Of a DNA stretch of 64,000 nt, positions 11,147 through 21,541 are shown in pieces; position 1 is the first letter of the stretch, and the number at the start of each line of letters is the position of its first letter. Below the pieces are notes generated by a model. It did no database searches. It saw only the letters and a program-made list of their open reading frames with translations, and had not been told where the DNA came from. The stretch comes from Craspedostauros australis (Eukaryota > Bacillariophyta > Bacillariophyceae > Mastogloiales > Achnanthaceae), in the NCBI GenBank assembly GCA_026770025.1, contig JAMXDE010000007.1, positions 2,666,001-2,730,000 on the forward strand, read 5' to 3'. A program made the position numbers and the translations under genes.

Positions 11147-14100
11147 ATGGCCAGCCAACAAGTCACGGGTGATACTGCGATCGCATCCATGACATCCGTC
11201 GAGGCGAAGGATTACGAACTGCAACGGTGCCCGTCTGTCACATCGCTGGAGACCGTGGTGAGCGACATCGAAGAGGACGAGGAGGACATCATCGATCAGA
11301 CGACTGCAACCGCAGCTGCCACTATTGCTGCACCAAAAGGTGTTGACGACAGCGGGGTGTGGAAGACCGCAGTCGATGCTGCCACTGCTTCTGCTGCTGA
11401 CGATAGTCCAGACAGGATTCCGACAAGCCCAAGCACGCAGACGGAGGCAGAGGAAGGGGCAGAGACAGAAACGGAGATCATTGATCTCACCACGGCTTCA
11501 GAGAGCGATCCCGAGACTGAGACCGAGTCAGAGACAGAGACAGAACGAGAGGAACCGAGGGAGGAGGCGGACCCTGCGGACATTGTCCAACGCGAAGTCA
11601 TGGCATCCCGAACTGCCACCGCAAGTGCCGCTTCAGACGCAAGGACGAGCGCAGCAAAGCAAGAGAAGCCTCAGACAACACCAATGATGCTTGTGACGTT
11701 CGATAGCTACGCAGATCTGTCCACTCGCTTGGTGCTGATGCCAAGAGTCGAAGAGGAGGGCGTCGGGGCCATCGTTGCGTCTTGCGTCACAGATGGTCTG
11801 CGAATGAAGACGGTGGTGCCATCTCCGCAGTCACCCATCAGGGAAGATCAGCAACCTGCTGAGTCCACCAAGGAGCAGCCCGATGATCAACCCAGCGCCC
11901 GGCCAAGCGAAGGCAATGCAGACAATGACAGTAGCAACAGCGATAACAGCAATGACATCAGTAACAGCAACAGCCAGCTGTCTGGCAACGAAACGCTGGA
12001 ATGCACCGGATTGAGCGTCGTCGGAATGCACGGAAAGCCTCAGCAGGACCTCACAAACGAAGAGTTCTCCACCATTCTGGCCACCATCCGCCAATGCGGT
12101 GAGCAATCCATCGTTCTCAAACTTCAGAAGGTCGTTGATGACGAAGATAACGACAATGGCAATCCTGCAGACAACGGCACTACCAATGACACCAGCAATG
12201 ACAATAACAATCACAACGACAACAAACACCTGCAAGCTTCCGCAAGTGCAGAAAGCAATACGAGTGGCGCAGGTCAATCCAAGTACGCCTCCTGGTCTGC
12301 CTGGGGTTCCAGGGTGCGTGCCCAATCGGAAAAGCTCGCCATGCAGGCCAACAAGGCCGCCTTGATTGCAAAGGAACGTGCGCAGCAGCAGCTCTCCACC
12401 GTCACTCTCGACATGCCCGTCGGTGGCACCACCTCGTCAGGACCAACAGCATCATCCTCCGCCCTTGAAACTCCACGCAGCAAGCGTCAGTCTCAGCAGC
12501 AACAACAACCGGAACCACCTCTGCCGGATCCCACCGTGTACATCCAATCCAGCCTGGGAGCATTCTTTGCCATCGACGCAAACACAACGCGAAATTCCCT
12601 CAAGCTCACAACCTCGTCGTTGCTGGTGGCTCGCATATCGCCCACGCAACCATGTCCGACGCACTACCGATTCCAATGGTACAAATCCTCCTGCGGATCG
12701 GCGCCCGTGCCACTCCCGCTCACCGTCCTCAATGATGACGCGTCGTCGGTGCGCTCAGGTGGTGCAGGATCTGCAACATCCGCCACGATTGCGACGCAAC
12801 CAAGCGCCACGGGGCACTCAGAATGGATCGCCCTCGACGGTGCCACCAACGCCAGCTTCCAACCCAACGCCACGCTCATCGGCTACCGATTGCAGTGCGT
12901 CGTCGTCATTCCGGAAGTCTCCGACAACTCGGAATCATCGTCGGCTGCCGCCCCACCTGCCACTCACAAGCTCAGCCTTGCCAAGCGCCTGCGATCGCCC
13001 AATCGCCTCTTTGCGGACAAATCGTCCAACCCTCGCGTCGACGCCAGCAACGACGATCCAGAAAGTGACCTGGACGATGACTGTTCTGCTGCTTCCAACC
13101 TTGCGGAGCAGCAGCAACAGCAGCGTGCTAGTGACTCCAACAGTGGGGAAGGGGGCGTTTCTGATGACGACGACACTGATGACGATGAAACCATCGTATG
13201 CAAGAGAGTGGTCATTGATGATTTGCCCAAGATTGCTGCGGACATGACGCTTTTCAATGCGGCTCGGCAGGCCTTGGCACGAGGTGCCAAATTCGGTGGC
13301 TTGAAGGGACGCGGTAATGCCGCCGGCAGAGTGTTTGGCTTGGAGATCAAGATGGCGGCGCATCCCACACGCCGAGGACGCCAACGTCTCAGCACCAACG
13401 GCAGCGGCATCGTTGCCTCCGCCATGATCACGCAGGTCGTATCCAACCAGGCTGAACCTTTGTCATCCAAACCCTTGCTGCAGGCAGCGGCTGTCGCAGA
13501 CGCCGTGCAGACCAAGAACCTGGATCTCATACTGCCGCTCCTGCGTCCTGATGGCACACCTGCCGTGGCCAACACGGACATGCTCCAGGTTCTCTGCACC
13601 GATGGTGCCTTTCAGCTCGAGGCTCCCAACCGCCTCACGCGAGAATCCATCCTCCTTGCCTTGGGCATTGCCAACTACGGCGGAAAGCCATCGCAGCTCA
13701 CGGCGTCCACCATCCTCTTCCCAGAGATGGCGCATTCCAATCTAACCGCGTCCGGGAGTGTTGCCGCCATGAAGAACCTCCTGGACGACGAAGCATCCTG
13801 TCTCACCACATCCTCAGGAGCATCGTCGCCCATCATCTCCCACGTCTTCCCTGGAGCGTCGGCGACGCCCTGCACACCGCCAAAGTCCATCCACGCCACC
13901 TCTCCCCGTACGTCGTTGCCCCTGCAGCTGAACAAGCCCTCATCGAACGCAGATGGCGCTGCTGGAACGCACGCCAACCTTCGCAAGATCGACGAGGCCG
14001 CACAGGAGCGCATCCGCAAGTTGGAGGAGGAGCTCGAATTCTACCGAACCAAGCTCACTCGAAAGGACAAGGTGGTGTCCGAATTGCAACGCCGACTGAC

Positions 14101-15100
14101 TGTGACAGACGCGGCGAATGAAAAGACAAACAAGAGCTTTCAATCTTGCCAGGCCGAACTGCAGCAAAGCCAGGCCGAAGTCTCGAGGTTAAACCAAGAG
14201 AACCGGCAGTACCGCGAACAGCAGCAAAGTGCGGAAGCAGAGGTGGCTCGCAAACAGGAAGCGCATGACGCAGAAGTGGCCCAGCTTAAGGAGACCATGG
14301 AACGCCAGGCGGCAGAGTTGCTCGCCAGCAAGAAGGCGCAGAAGTCGTTGCAGAATGACAAGGCAGTGTTGCAGGCAGCCGTGGAGGCTCGCGAAACGAA
14401 ATTGTCGAAGATGCAGACGCTCCAAAACTCATTCCGCACCCTCGAAGAGAAGGTCGGGCAGCACGAGCACCTCAAGAAGGAACTGGAAATGTCGCACCAT
14501 CGTCAGGGGCAGATCAAGTCGGATCTGGATCGGGTGCTGCAGCTGGAGACCGATGTTCGAGGTCAGCTCCACATGGCGCAGCAGACCGTCGACCAGCTCA
14601 ACGAACGATTGCAAGCCTCCGAGAAGAAGACAGACTTGGCGAATGCCGAGCTGCAAACGTTGAAGGACAAGTTCCACACCATGAAGATGGAGCGCAACAA
14701 CTACAAGGCCAAGGGCGATTCGTTGTCCAAGGAGATGACCAAGCTGTGTCGCAACGGACGTACGATGAAGGATGTCGAGAAGATTGTCTTGGACGACGAA
14801 TCGCGGAAGGAAGAGGTCGAGGTGCTGCGCCGTCAGAAACGACAGGCGCTGGAGGATGCGCACAACTACCGCACATCGTATGAGCAGTCGAAGATCGTCG
14901 CGCAGCAGATGCAGAGCACCGGATCCGATACTCGCAAGGCCATCGAACGCAGCGCCGAATTGGAACGGCTGCTGGCGGAGATGACGGAGTACGTGACTGC
15001 CAAAGAGATGCAGCTGGAGACCATGCGGCAAGTCAACACAGCCTTGCAGGAGGAGATCCATGCGCTCGCCCAGGCCAACATGAACAAGAATGATATTTAA
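11147..15100 (+). CDS. Long coiled-coil protein with acidic N-terminus, function unknown
   Basis: Single exon of 1,317 residues from ATG 11147 (MASQQV). An upstream in-frame ATG at 10655 would add 164 residues of unlikely composition, so 11147 was chosen. Seen in order: an acidic Thr/Glu/Ser-rich region; an Asn/Asp-rich linker; a short Ala/Lys/Arg helix after SWSAWG; a folded-looking region with FFAIDANTTRNSLKL, YRFQWYKS and GYRLQCVVVIPE that could be a beta-sandwich; a block with KFGGLKGRGNAAGR and DGAFQLEAPNR; and, from about residue 950 to the end, uninterrupted heptad-like coiled coil rich in Glu/Gln/Lys. No membrane segment. Inferred: a structural or tethering protein, golgin-, kinesin-cargo- or centrosome-like in layout only. 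I recognise no named family. Confidence 0.75.
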   Translation: MASQQVTGDTAIASMTSVEAKDYELQRCPSVTSLETVVSDIEEDEEDIIDQTTATAAATIAAPKGVDDSGVWKTAVDAATASAADDSPDRIPTSPSTQTEAEEGAETETEIIDLTTASESDPETETESETETEREEPREEADPADIVQREVMASRTATASAASDARTSAAKQEKPQTTPMMLVTFDSYADLSTRLVLMPRVEEEGVGAIVASCVTDGLRMKTVVPSPQSPIREDQQPAESTKEQPDDQPSARPSEGNADNDSSNSDNSNDISNSNSQLSGNETLECTGLSVVGMHGKPQQDLTNEEFSTILATIRQCGEQSIVLKLQKVVDDEDNDNGNPADNGTTNDTSNDNNNHNDNKHLQASASAESNTSGAGQSKYASWSAWGSRVRAQSEKLAMQANKAALIAKERAQQQLSTVTLDMPVGGTTSSGPTASSSALETPRSKRQSQQQQQPEPPLPDPTVYIQSSLGAFFAIDANTTRNSLKLTTSSLLVARISPTQPCPTHYRFQWYKSSCGSAPVPLPLTVLNDDASSVRSGGAGSATSATIATQPSATGHSEWIALDGATNASFQPNATLIGYRLQCVVVIPEVSDNSESSSAAAPPATHKLSLAKRLRSPNRLFADKSSNPRVDASNDDPESDLDDDCSAASNLAEQQQQQRASDSNSGEGGVSDDDDTDDDETIVCKRVVIDDLPKIAADMTLFNAARQALARGAKFGGLKGRGNAAGRVFGLEIKMAAHPTRRGRQRLSTNGSGIVASAMITQVVSNQAEPLSSKPLLQAAAVADAVQTKNLDLILPLLRPDGTPAVANTDMLQVLCTDGAFQLEAPNRLTRESILLALGIANYGGKPSQLTASTILFPEMAHSNLTASGSVAAMKNLLDDEASCLTTSSGASSPIISHVFPGASATPCTPPKSIHATSPRTSLPLQLNKPSSNADGAAGTHANLRKIDEAAQERIRKLEEELEFYRTKLTRKDKVVSELQRRLTVTDAANEKTNKSFQSCQAELQQSQAEVSRLNQENRQYREQQQSAEAEVARKQEAHDAEVAQLKETMERQAAELLASKKAQKSLQNDKAVLQAAVEARETKLSKMQTLQNSFRTLEEKVGQHEHLKKELEMSHHRQGQIKSDLDRVLQLETDVRGQLHMAQQTVDQLNERLQASEKKTDLANAELQTLKDKFHTMKMERNNYKAKGDSLSKEMTKLCRNGRTMKDVEKIVLDDESRKEEVEVLRRQKRQALEDAHNYRTSYEQSKIVAQQMQSTGSDTRKAIERSAELERLLAEMTEYVTAKEMQLETMRQVNTALQEEIHALAQANMNKNDI

Positions 15101-15703
15101 ACATGACACCTGTTACCAATCGTGCTCGTACGTATGGTATAATAGTATGCGCGTTGGAAGTGGGAAGCACAGTGTGTATATAAGAGTATCACAAGATAAC
15201 ATTGATCTGAGCGTAAGGTTGAACATTGGATCGAGTTCATGCCGTAAGAGGATGCTTCACCTTGCCCATTACATCCGTCCATCCATGTTTGCGTTGCATT
15301 GCATTGGACAGGATCATACTTTTGCGCCGAAACTGTGTCGGCTCTTTTCCAATTCGGCAGTGCTTTGTTGCATTGCGCACTGTCCAAGCCCGCAATCGGT
15401 CATTGTGCGAATGGTCGGATCCAAGGCTGTTCAGGAATGGATACCGCATCTCAACACTGCGTGCGCTTGATATGCAGAATTGATGGACTCTTCCACCACT
15501 GCAGGATGAAGCACGTCCTCGCTGCTTGTGCGATGAATCCCGTGATCATTCACTGCCATTGCATATCCTGCCGCCAGGACACCATTGTTCGACACTGCGT
15601 CATCACAATTCGTTCCTTTCCTTTCCTTTGCTTTCCTTTCATACCGTGCCATGCCATACTGTACAATCACTGGCCATGCAACGAATTGCAACGATACGCC
15701 ACA
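15101..15703. other. Convergent intergenic region
   Basis: About 600 bp between convergent stops. Short open frames on both strands have no coding character. A TTTCC-rich stretch lies at about 15613-15640. Presumed 3' UTRs. Confidence 0.55.
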
Positions 15704-16442
15704 TCATGAACTCTTCGACTTCTTCCCTCTCTTTCGAATACCCTCCGTTGAGGCTGACGCCTCATCCTTTTGCGGTGGTACCACGGTTCCCTTCCCGCTG
15801 TCCAGAACCTGCTTGGCCTCCGCTTCTGACTTGTGCTCATGCACAATGACTACTTCCTCCTCGACGATGTACTCCGTCCCGATGAACCGCTGAAAGACGT
15901 TGGCCAGCATGTAGATCACGCCAATGAGGATGAAGAGACAGAGCATGCGGATTGCATTGAAGAGCAGGACCTGCGCCAAGGATTCTTCGTCGTTGACGAG
16001 GTCCAACGTCGAGCTGAGGAATGGTCGGAAGTGTTCCTGGAAGGATTGGATGATGCCGACGGCCCATCCGCCCCATGTGGTTTGTTTCCAGACCTGTTGC
16101 AGTGTGTTGCGTACGGTCGTGTGCGTTGGCATTTGCATGTATTGAATGCATGTAGCGATTAGTGAGATAAGAAATGGCGAGATGCCGCATCCAACAGCAA
16201 CGATGTTCTGTGTACTCATGCACTCGAACACAGATAGCAACGCAAAAGGCAAACAAAAGGCATGCGAAAGACAGGGAGTTCACCTGCTAGCCGCATCACA
16301 CAAGCAAAGAACTAGAATGCATTTGCCATACATCGGACATTTGCAGACCCACCTCATGTGCCTCCAGCATGGCCTGCTCCTCTGCCTCCTCCGCCTGAAC
16401 GGCGGCCAGATTGTCCATGTATCCTGCGAAATCATGATCCAT
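15704..16442 (-). CDS. Small two-helix membrane protein, unknown family
   Basis: Two exons on the minus strand, 16442-16353 and 16207-15704, with a 145-bp intron (donor GTGGGT, acceptor ACACAG, phase 0), about 197 residues. The ATG at 16442 sits in a strong context (GCCACCATGG). Seen: exon 1 encodes an acidic helix (MDHDFAGYMDNLAAVQAEE...). Exon 2 has a first hydrophobic segment (IVAVGCGISPFLISLIATCI), an amphipathic middle with Trp/Gln, a second hydrophobic segment (LCLFILIGVIYMLANVF), and a charged Lys/Ser/Glu tail ending KRGKKSKSS. Inferred: a small ER, Golgi or mitochondrial two-pass protein. Alternative: the exon 2 frame alone starting at an in-frame ATG at 16219 or 16252; the exon 1 model is preferred for its start context and helix-forming content. 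Confidence 0.6.
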
Positions 16443-17761
16443 GGTGGCTGTCCTTCGTTGGATTCTGGTTACCTCGGATTAGCTGTGAAGCGCGAGAGCC
16501 AGTTGAGATCTACGCGCTTGCTTGGTTGTGGAATGCGATTCTGCGGATGCTGCGAGTGCTGTGAGTATTCTCCTCGAACTTCGTGAGGAACGGATGAGGG
16601 AGTTGATGTGATGTGATGTGATGTGATGTGGTGGAGGCGGACAAAGAATGGAGTTGGGCAGAGCAGAGTGGACGGATTGTGGACTACACACAAGAATTGA
16701 CTGGCCAAGTATGTAGGTTGTGTCGTTGGTTGCGATGCTCGGCTTGCCCACAGTCCCATTCCTCCTGCAACAGGAAGGGTGAGGTTCGGTGTTCAAGCAC
16801 TGTCGCTGTCATCAATTGGATGCCCCTTCACTCGTGAAGAGAGGGCGTTGTTGTGGCCAGGTCATCTGTTCGTTTTGGGTTGGTTGGGAGTGGCGCAGAT
16901 TCCCGAAGATTCGCACAATGACGAAATAAATAGCATCAATCGTTGTTATCAGTCGAATAAGTCATATACACGACTGGTTCTAAATATCATTCCATCGAGT
17001 CAAACAATAACGCTTCGCGCACGTTTCGAAATCAAGACATGGGAACACAACAAAACGCAAACCAAGACCAACAACATTGCTTCGAGGAACGACGCGAAAA
17101 AACGCGAAAAAACTGTGCGCTTTCTCCGATCTTTGTTGCATTCGTTGTTGCTGAGGCAGTGGGGACTGTGCGAACACTACCACCACAACCGAACAAGAGG
17201 GAGTGGGAGACGAAGAACGAGCAGAGACACGACGAGCACACTCTATTCTGGAGTGTTCTGACACGGCTGACGGGTGTGTGGTGAAGTCCAGACATCACAT
17301 CACAGGCGTGTTTCACGAACTTGCTCGTCGCATCATCCTTGATGATCTGTGGATACGCACAGGTGTTGCACATACTCTCGTACTCGAGTGCTCCCGCTCT
17401 CTGTGGAGTTGAGCTGAGTTGAATTGAGTTGAGCTGAGTTGGATCGAGTCCAGCTGAGCAGGCACACACTACACGATACATAGTAGTGCGAGCTTTCTCG
17501 TATAGCACTCCACCGTCAGACTCGTTCTCGCATAATACGTATTATATCATACGCATTGTACCATCCCATACGGTCTCAGATCCTCACACTCCGTCAGAAG
17601 CAATAGCTGAGGCGAAGTGGAGGGAAGAAGGAAGGAAGGAAGAAAGGAAGGAAGGAAGAAAGGAGTACTAGTGAGTGCACTTCACAGAACCACATCGACT
17701 ATATCCACTATACCCCTGCTCTGGACTACGCAGGAGCTTCGGATAGGGACACCAGCAAAGC
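16443..17761. other. Divergent intergenic region with pentanucleotide repeats
   Basis: About 1.3 kb between divergent genes. Contains (TGATG)n at about 16604-16630, a degenerate GAGTT/GAGCT repeat at about 17406-17450, and a GGAA/GAAG purine tract at about 17621-17664 just upstream of the OMA1-like gene. No gene supported; two promoters expected. Confidence 0.6.
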
Positions 17762-19453
17762 ATGCTGTCTTCACGTTCCTTCGTGTCGATGGCGGCAACA
17801 GCCACTGGCAGAGTCACCGCGGATCGCAGTGCCACCATGATGGCGGCCCAGCTGAGAACTACTGCCATGCCAAGATCCTTTTCCAAGGTCTCAGCGTCTC
17901 CCATGACTTCAGCAATGCCGGTGACAATGATGAATTCGCACCAATCTGCGATGAACTCCATGTGCATGCTGCGATCGTTGCGAAGATGCGCGCAGCAACC
18001 TGGCGTGTCCATGCGCTTGACTACTACTCGCAGCACAGCAGCCACCGGCAAGCGCTCCTTCCATTCCACCCAACTGCACCTCGACAGCTCGAGCGCGATC
18101 CGCCAGTACAACTCGCAGACGCTGCGTCAGACGGCCAAGAAGCCATTGCCGCGCCAACCCGTGCAAGCCCCGCCCAAAAAGAAGATCAACTTTGTGCGCA
18201 TCGTCTGGTACATCAAGATGGCGCGCATCCCCTTCTTGATCGGCGCCATCTACAGTGTGGGATACCAGCAGGGCACGGTCGACACCATCCGCAACCCGCA
18301 GAAGCTGCAGCAGGGCATGTTCGAGACCGTCATGCTGCAGATGGGGGTCTCCAGCTCGGATGAGATTGACGTGCTCATTGAGAGCGAGCTCATGGAGCAG
18401 AAGAAGAAGAGGAGCGCCGCGCATGGTCTCGGCTACCGCATCGGTTGGACGTTGGGGCAGACCATGTCGGATGTTGGTTGGACCAGCGGTAGCAGCGGCA
18501 GAGCCAGCACCCAAGAAAAGAACAAGAGCGACGCAGCCGCCACCAACGCCCACGACGTGCCAATCACCTACGCAACCAGCAACAACAGAATGGGTGAGAG
18601 CAGCATTCAAAACAGCGACGAGCACAAGTACAGGGAGCTCACCAAACGCGTGGCCAATGTGGGACGCGAGATCCTCAGAGCTGGAAGAAAGCTCGTGGAG
18701 GAGGAGCTGGAGAAGGCGGTGCAGGCGGCCGTCCTCAAGATCCCACGCGAGCAGTTCGAGGCAATGACGCAAGGGGAGCGCATCAAGGCGCTGCATGCGG
18801 ACGAGGATGTCGAGATGTGGGTGGCGGCGCAGCAACGGCTCGAGGGTGAGAAGCTCAACGGCATCCACAACTGGCAGTACATCCTGGTGGGTTCCGCCAT
18901 CCCCAACGCCTTCGTCTCCGAGATGCTGCCGCAGCGCTTCTTCGTCACGGTCGGGCTGTTCGAATGCTTCGTGGCCAACGATGACGAGCTGGCCATGGTG
19001 CTGGGCCACGAGCTGTCCCACCTGCTGCTGGGTCACATGTCCGAGAGCAACGCCATCAACTTCATGCTGCGGGGTCTGGAGGTCTTCCTCCTCGCCATGG
19101 ACCCGACCGAGGGCCTCCTCAGCCTGGGCATCGCCACCTTGCTCGCCAACCTCCGCGAGGCGCTCAACGCCGCCTACTCCCGTCACCATGAGACAGAGGC
19201 CGACGAACTGGGCTGCCGCATCGCCGCCATGGCCTGCTACGACACCTCGCACGGCGCGCACACCTTTGAGAAGATGCACGAGTTCGATACCGCGGTCGAC
19301 AAGAAGAAGCATTCCATCATGGCGTCGCATCCGTCATCCGACGAGCGATTCGAGAATCTGCGACAGATCTCCGCGACAGAGAACATGCACAAGTACTCCT
19401 ACTGTCAGCGATGGACGGCCCGCATTCAGAGGGCGCTGTCGCGAAGAGAATGA
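17762..19453 (+). CDS. OMA1-like: Mitochondrial M48 metalloprotease, OMA1-like
   Basis: Single exon of 563 residues from ATG 17762. Seen: an N-terminal stretch of about 130 residues, Met/Ser/Arg/Thr-rich and nearly free of acidic residues, as in a mitochondrial presequence; a hydrophobic segment near ARIPFLIGAIYSVGY; a variable Ser/Thr-rich insert; zinc motif HELSH (416-420); a hydrophobic stretch after it; the third zinc ligand in ETEAD (477-481); and a SHPSSDERF block near the end. Known: OMA1 is an inner-membrane zinc protease that cleaves OPA1-type dynamins and other substrates on membrane stress. HExxH, ExxAD and SHP-x-S are all as expected for active M48 enzymes. Inferred: inner-membrane quality control. 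The gene is GC3-rich, which creates a long antisense open frame. Confidence 0.88.
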   Translation: MLSSRSFVSMAATATGRVTADRSATMMAAQLRTTAMPRSFSKVSASPMTSAMPVTMMNSHQSAMNSMCMLRSLRRCAQQPGVSMRLTTTRSTAATGKRSFHSTQLHLDSSSAIRQYNSQTLRQTAKKPLPRQPVQAPPKKKINFVRIVWYIKMARIPFLIGAIYSVGYQQGTVDTIRNPQKLQQGMFETVMLQMGVSSSDEIDVLIESELMEQKKKRSAAHGLGYRIGWTLGQTMSDVGWTSGSSGRASTQEKNKSDAAATNAHDVPITYATSNNRMGESSIQNSDEHKYRELTKRVANVGREILRAGRKLVEEELEKAVQAAVLKIPREQFEAMTQGERIKALHADEDVEMWVAAQQRLEGEKLNGIHNWQYILVGSAIPNAFVSEMLPQRFFVTVGLFECFVANDDELAMVLGHELSHLLLGHMSESNAINFMLRGLEVFLLAMDPTEGLLSLGIATLLANLREALNAAYSRHHETEADELGCRIAAMACYDTSHGAHTFEKMHEFDTAVDKKKHSIMASHPSSDERFENLRQISATENMHKYSYCQRWTARIQRALSRRE

Positions 19454-20286
19454 TGGGGGCATGTCCTTCATTCCTACCTTCTATGATATTGTACATGTTG
19501 TCTGTTACCCATTGCACGGTGCTCGTCGCCTTTCGACTGCTGCCTGTTGTGCAAAGGACGAGTATTCATTGTTGATCATGGTGTTTGCGTAAGAAGAAAT
19601 CCAAGTCGAATGCGACAAAGGGAAGTCTCTCTTTCTCTCTCTCTCTAGAGAGAGAGAAAAAGTAATTGCATGAGTAGGTACTCCTCTCCAATAGCTCGTC
19701 ATGCACTCTGTGTGGTTGTGTAGCAGCGACAGATAAAGTTTGTGAAGATGCTTCTTTTGATGCTACATGATATGGTATGGTCTATGAACGAGTGTAGACA
19801 TAAAAACCTCGTGACGTGTTTGACAACAAGGTCTGTCCTACAAGACACGACTTCAGCGTCACTCCACATTATTTAGCGCTAAATTACTCGACGTTGGACA
19901 CGATCGTGGCGCCGGGTGGACCCCTCACGTTTTCTGGTGGATGAATTGGCGATGTCTCCGCGCACGCGGGAGAACCCATCGCCAGAACATCTTGCACCAA
20001 CGATGGCCTTGCGACTTCTTTCCTCGATGCATGTGTTGTGGGGCATAACCACGGATCCAGCATCAACAGAAGCAAGCACAAGTGGCAAGGTGCAACGAGA
20101 ACAACACACAGAACACACACGAGAGAGAGGACTCTACTCTGCTGTAAGCATCACTGGACATTCACAACAACGTTGCCAACGGTTACCCACAGCTGCATAA
20201 ATTGACACATCATCAGCAGAGACTTCCATCAACACATTTATCCACCTCACGTCACAATTACGTAACAATCAGTACACTTCAGAAGG
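19454..20286. other. Intergenic, with CT/AG palindrome
   Basis: About 830 bp. A (CT)n run turns into (AG)n at about 19626-19662, giving a long inverted repeat that could fold in a transcript or extrude from DNA; it may mark the 3' end of the OMA1-like transcript. A TTTAGCGCTAAA palindrome lies near 19873. No gene seen. Confidence 0.55.
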
Positions 20287-21213
20287 ATGAGCGAGAGCAA
20301 CGCACCAACATCGAACCAGGCCGCGAATGGCCAAGGTGATACGGCGTTCGACTCCTACGTCAACATGAACAATGCTGCACCAGCGCAGGAGGCAGGAAAC
20401 GGCCTTGACTCGCCCTCCACGCCGTACCCCACCAACACGGCACCGGCCGTGTCGCAGTCAGCCCAGCAACAGATGCCGCAGGCCATGTTCAACCAGCTCA
20501 CCCAAGAAGAGATCGGACGCCTCAAGGATCTCCTGCGCAGCGGCGATATGCAGTCGCTGGCGGCGGAATCCCTCGACAGTGACTATCCAGAATTCGGAGA
20601 GTCCACCACGGCATGGGCCATCTTCGCTGACGATCCCCAGAAGCGCGCCAACTCCGGCGATCGGATGGTCGGCACCATGATCATCATCTTCCAGCTCTTC
20701 ACCTACTGGATGTTCGCCAGCGAGGCCATCGAGGACTACGAATCCGGACAGGTCTACGTCACGGTCGGGCACGAGGACTGCATGGCCGCCGATGAGCAAC
20801 CAGACGGCAACCTCCAATGCGAGGCGGAGTACACCAACAACTTCGATGCCTTCATCGCCTTCTCCATGCTTGGCATCTTCCTCGCGAGTGACTTCATCCA
20901 GGCCTACCGCGTCCTCCTCAAGGCCCCTCTGGGCATCGCCAAGGCATTCGCCGCCCTGGCTGCCTTCGAGGTCGTCGCTGCCTACATTTCTGCTTGCATC
21001 GCCATCGGATACCAGCTCTTTGTCGGGGAGGCAACCGACGCTGTCGAGGTGGGCGTCGGCCTGCTCTTCATCCGCGAGCTCAGCCAACGCGCCTACACCG
21101 GCATTCGCGAAGGCAAGTCCAAGAACTACAAGACCTTCTTCGGTCTCCTCGCCGGCCTCATCGCCTTCGGTATGTGCATGGACCCCATCTGCGAACACCT
21201 GTTCGCGCGTTAG
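20287..21213 (+). CDS. Multipass membrane protein with polar N-terminus, unknown family
   Basis: Single exon of 308 residues from ATG 20287. Seen: residues 1-85 are Asn/Gln/Ala/Pro-rich and disordered-looking; an amphipathic stretch LTQEEIGRLKDLLRSGD follows; then hydrophobic segments at about 126-145, 190-210, 215-245 and 280-300, and a loop with two Cys (DCMAA...LQCEAE) that could form a disulfide outside the cytosol. FGLLAGLIAFGMCMDPIC near the end is strongly hydrophobic. Inferred: four- to five-pass protein of an internal membrane or plasma membrane. I do not recognise a transporter or channel signature. Codon use is GC3-rich and the spacing to neighbours is ordinary. Confidence 0.75.
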   Translation: MSESNAPTSNQAANGQGDTAFDSYVNMNNAAPAQEAGNGLDSPSTPYPTNTAPAVSQSAQQQMPQAMFNQLTQEEIGRLKDLLRSGDMQSLAAESLDSDYPEFGESTTAWAIFADDPQKRANSGDRMVGTMIIIFQLFTYWMFASEAIEDYESGQVYVTVGHEDCMAADEQPDGNLQCEAEYTNNFDAFIAFSMLGIFLASDFIQAYRVLLKAPLGIAKAFAALAAFEVVAAYISACIAIGYQLFVGEATDAVEVGVGLLFIRELSQRAYTGIREGKSKNYKTFFGLLAGLIAFGMCMDPICEHLFAR

Positions 21214-21541
21214 ACGCAGCCGTGAGGACGTTGGCGAGTGCAATCATTAGGACGCATGTGGATCAAGCAGCACGCAACAAGCAACAGCCACTCAGCCAAC
21301 AGTAGAGTAGTTTGAAATGTTAGATAGAACAACAACTTGCTTGGAAACAATGATTGCCACTGCCGTTTGCAAGCAATTGCCACTGCTTCTGTCATGTATG
21401 GTAATCTTGTGCCAGCACGGTGATGGTGGAGATAGTTGTGATTGACGCTGCGCACTACTATTCCGATGACATCCAAACAACTCCCTTCTTCATTCTCCGT
21501 TAGTTTCTCCACCGAAGGAACTGGTGGTGCTGAACAAAGTG
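21214..21541. other. Convergent intergenic region
   Basis: 328 bp between convergent stops; nothing recognisable. Confidence 0.55.

Noticed and set aside
17909-19330. 473-residue minus-strand open frame antisense to the OMA1-like gene
   Set aside because: Shadow of a GC3-rich coding exon; composition is His/Leu/Val-rich without any recognisable motif.
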